From positions 1 through 23,532 of the forward strand of contig DASWIP010000075.1 of NCBI GenBank assembly GCA_036397635.1: a stretch of DNA of 23,532 nt, in the 5' to 3' direction. The translations under genes were made by a program, and so were the position numbers. The DNA is from DASWIP01 sp036397635. Lineage in GTDB: Bacteria; Actinomycetota; AC-67. Positions 21,889 through 23,532 of this stretch are shown here, piece after piece. The notes beneath the pieces are model-generated. The model saw only the letters and a program-made list of their open reading frames with translations. It searched no databases and was not told where the DNA came from. Position 1 is the first letter of the stretch. Each line of letters begins with the position of its first letter.

Positions 21889-23532
21889 TGAGAGCCACCG
21901 ACATCCGACGCAGCTTCCTCGACTTCTTCGCGGAGCGGGGCCACAAGATCTGGCCGTCGGCTTCGTTGGTTCCCGAGGATCCGCGCGCCCCGTTACTGAC
22001 CACCGCGGGGATGGTGCAGTTCATCCCCTACTTCTACGGTGAGAAGGTCATGGAGCCGCCCCGGGCGGCCTCGTGTCAGGTTTCGGCCCGCACCACCGAC
22101 ATCGAGAACGTGGGCCTTACGCACCGGCACATGACGACCTTCGAGATGCTGGGCAACTTCTCTTTCGGGGATTACTTCAAGCAAGACGCGATCAAGTGGG
22201 CCTGGGTGCTGTCGACCGCCGGCTACGGGCTCGACCCCGAACGGATCTGGATCACGGTGTACGAAACCGACGACGAGGCGTTCGAAATCTGGCGTGACGA
22301 TGTGGGGGTTCCCGCCACGCGGATCGTCCGGTGCGGGAAGGACGACAACTTCTGGGCCATCGCATCCGGACCAGGTGGGCCATGTTCCGAGCTCTTCTAC
22401 GACCGGGGCCCAGCATTTGGGGACGTGGAAGGGTTCGAAGCGGGAGACCGCATCACGGAGTTCTGGAATCTCGTTTTTACCCAGTACGAGGTTGACGAGA
22501 GCGCGGAGCCGGTGGGTCCCTTGCCGCGCAAGAACGTCGACACCGGTATGGGCCTCGACCGACTCGCGCGACTGCTCCAAGACGTGCCGACCGTCTTCGA
22601 TACCGATCTGATGCGACCGGTCGTCGCCCGAGCGGAAGAGTTGACGGGTCGGGTCTACGGCTCCGAGGAGATGACCGACATCCGTCTCCGGATCATGGCC
22701 GACCACTTTCGTGCTGCGACGTTTATGGTCGGCGACGGCATCATGCCGTCGAACGAAGACCGTGGCTACATCCTGCGCCGGCTGCTTCGACGCGCGGTGC
22801 GTCATGGGAAGCTGCTCGGTGTGGACGAGGTGATCGCGCCGCGGATGGTCGACGCGGTCATCGGAACCATGGGCGAGGCGTACCCAGACCTCGCGGCGAA
22901 CCGCGCCTTTATCGAGCAGGTGCTCGAGAGCGAGGAGGGCGGGTTCCGCGCGACGCTCACGCGCGGGACGACGCTGCTCGACGACGCGATCGCCGGCGCG
23001 AGGCAGAGCAAGGCGGCCGGCGTCCCGGGCGAGACTGCGTTCAAGCTGCACGACACCTACGGGTTCCCCTTTGAACTGACCCTGGAGATCGTGCAGGAGG
23101 CGGGGCTCGACATCGACCGTGCGGAGTTCGAGCGCCTGATGGACGAGCAGCGCGAGCGCGCGCGCCACGCGCGCAAGGAGCTGGCGATCGACGACACCGA
23201 CGCATTGCGTCGGGTGCTCGCGTCGCATGGGGCGAGCACCTTCGTCGGCTACGACCGCACCCAAGAGGAAGCGAAGGTGCTCGCCGTCGTTCGCGAGGGG
23301 GCGCTGATCGACGGCGCGCGCGAAGGCGACGAGATCGAGCTGGTCCTGGATGCGACCCCGTTCTATCCGGAGGGCGGCGGCCAGATCGGCGACGCCGGCG
23401 TGATCGAGACCGACGGCGCGCGCGTCGAGGTTCTCGACACGCAGAAGCGACTCGGCGACTTGATCGTGCACGTCGCGCGAGTGACGGTCGGCGAGATCAC
23501 GGCCGGCATACCCGCGCGCGCGTCGGTGGATA
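21888..23532 (+). CDS. alaS: Alanyl-tRNA synthetase (3' truncated by window edge)
   Basis: 548 complete codons are visible and the frame is open to the window end; full-length AlaRS is about 870-890 residues. The GTG start gives MRATDIRRSFLDFFAERGHK, the normal N-terminus. Class II motifs are clear: LTTAGMVQFIPYF, TTFEMLGNFSFGDYFK, GPGGPCSELFYDRG and VDTGMGLDRLARLLQ. They are followed by the tRNA-recognition region (MADHFRAATFMVGDGIMPSN, RGYILRRLLRRAVRHGK). The beginning of the editing domain is present (ATPFYPEGGGQIGDAG), but its HxxxH metal site and the C-Ala domain lie beyond the window. No ribosome-binding site precedes the GTG. It appears intact where visible. Confidence 0.96.
   Translation, partial: MRATDIRRSFLDFFAERGHKIWPSASLVPEDPRAPLLTTAGMVQFIPYFYGEKVMEPPRAASCQVSARTTDIENVGLTHRHMTTFEMLGNFSFGDYFKQDAIKWAWVLSTAGYGLDPERIWITVYETDDEAFEIWRDDVGVPATRIVRCGKDDNFWAIASGPGGPCSELFYDRGPAFGDVEGFEAGDRITEFWNLVFTQYEVDESAEPVGPLPRKNVDTGMGLDRLARLLQDVPTVFDTDLMRPVVARAEELTGRVYGSEEMTDIRLRIMADHFRAATFMVGDGIMPSNEDRGYILRRLLRRAVRHGKLLGVDEVIAPRMVDAVIGTMGEAYPDLAANRAFIEQVLESEEGGFRATLTRGTTLLDDAIAGARQSKAAGVPGETAFKLHDTYGFPFELTLEIVQEAGLDIDRAEFERLMDEQRERARHARKELAIDDTDALRRVLASHGASTFVGYDRTQEEAKVLAVVREGALIDGAREGDEIELVLDATPFYPEGGGQIGDAGVIETDGARVEVLDTQKRLGDLIVHVARVTVGEITAGIPARASVD

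Overview
The window is a GC-rich, gene-dense stretch of bacterial chromosome with every supported gene on the + strand. Gene order and protein features point to an Actinomycetota member, probably from an uncultivated or deep-branching lineage. The order pdxS-pdxT-yebC-ruvCAB-(yajC)secDF-apt-rel ... hisS ... aspS ... rarA ... alaS matches what I recall of the Mycobacterium tuberculosis chromosome. SecF has Tyr where most bacteria have Asn in the GYSxxDTVVVFDR motif, rarA is followed by a DUF948-like protein, and a mycobacterial/Bacillus-type SOS box lies in front of ruvC. GTG and TTG starts are frequent. I see no rRNA, tRNA, CRISPR array, insertion sequence, phage gene or plasmid function.

Layout. 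1-1423: LemA (5' end cut off) and the membrane protease HtpX. 1507-2571: a secreted alpha/beta-hydrolase. 2657-4764: the PLP synthase pair pdxS/pdxT, a possible 33-codon linker ORF, and a two-pass membrane protein with a proline-rich tail. 4802-5551: YebC. 5552-5777: a structured leader with a possible 15-codon upstream ORF, ahead of a RIO1-type protein kinase (5778-6584). 6600-8752: ruvCAB with a consensus-like promoter and a LexA-type box over the predicted transcription start. 8790-11858: a good promoter, then at once an intrinsic-terminator-like hairpin, then yajC-secD-secF; apt follows secF with no gap. 12424-15125: bifunctional Rel and overlapping dtd, with a -10 box placed for leaderless transcription. 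15254-16009: a secreted Cys-rich protein of unknown function whose 3' end, stop codon included, is duplicated in a 36-bp tandem array. 16149-21834: six genes (metallo-beta-lactamase-fold hydrolase, hisS, aspS, rarA, DUF948-like, small membrane protein) joined entirely by overlapping stop/start codons. 21888 to the end: alaS, truncated by the window edge and apparently leaderless.

Most genes are housekeeping: translation fidelity and tRNA charging (hisS, aspS, alaS, dtd), recombination and repair (ruvCAB, rarA), protein export (yajC-secDF), stringent response and purine salvage (rel, apt), vitamin B6 synthesis (pdxST), and envelope or membrane quality control (lemA, htpX). I found no obvious new multi-gene defence or metabolic system. 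The more interesting signals are the SOS box at ruvC, the promoter-terminator arrangement before yajC, the RIO1 kinase with its structured leader inserted between yebC and ruvC, the 36-bp array that copies a stop codon, the leaderless-type promoters, and AspRS residues that suggest a non-discriminating enzyme.
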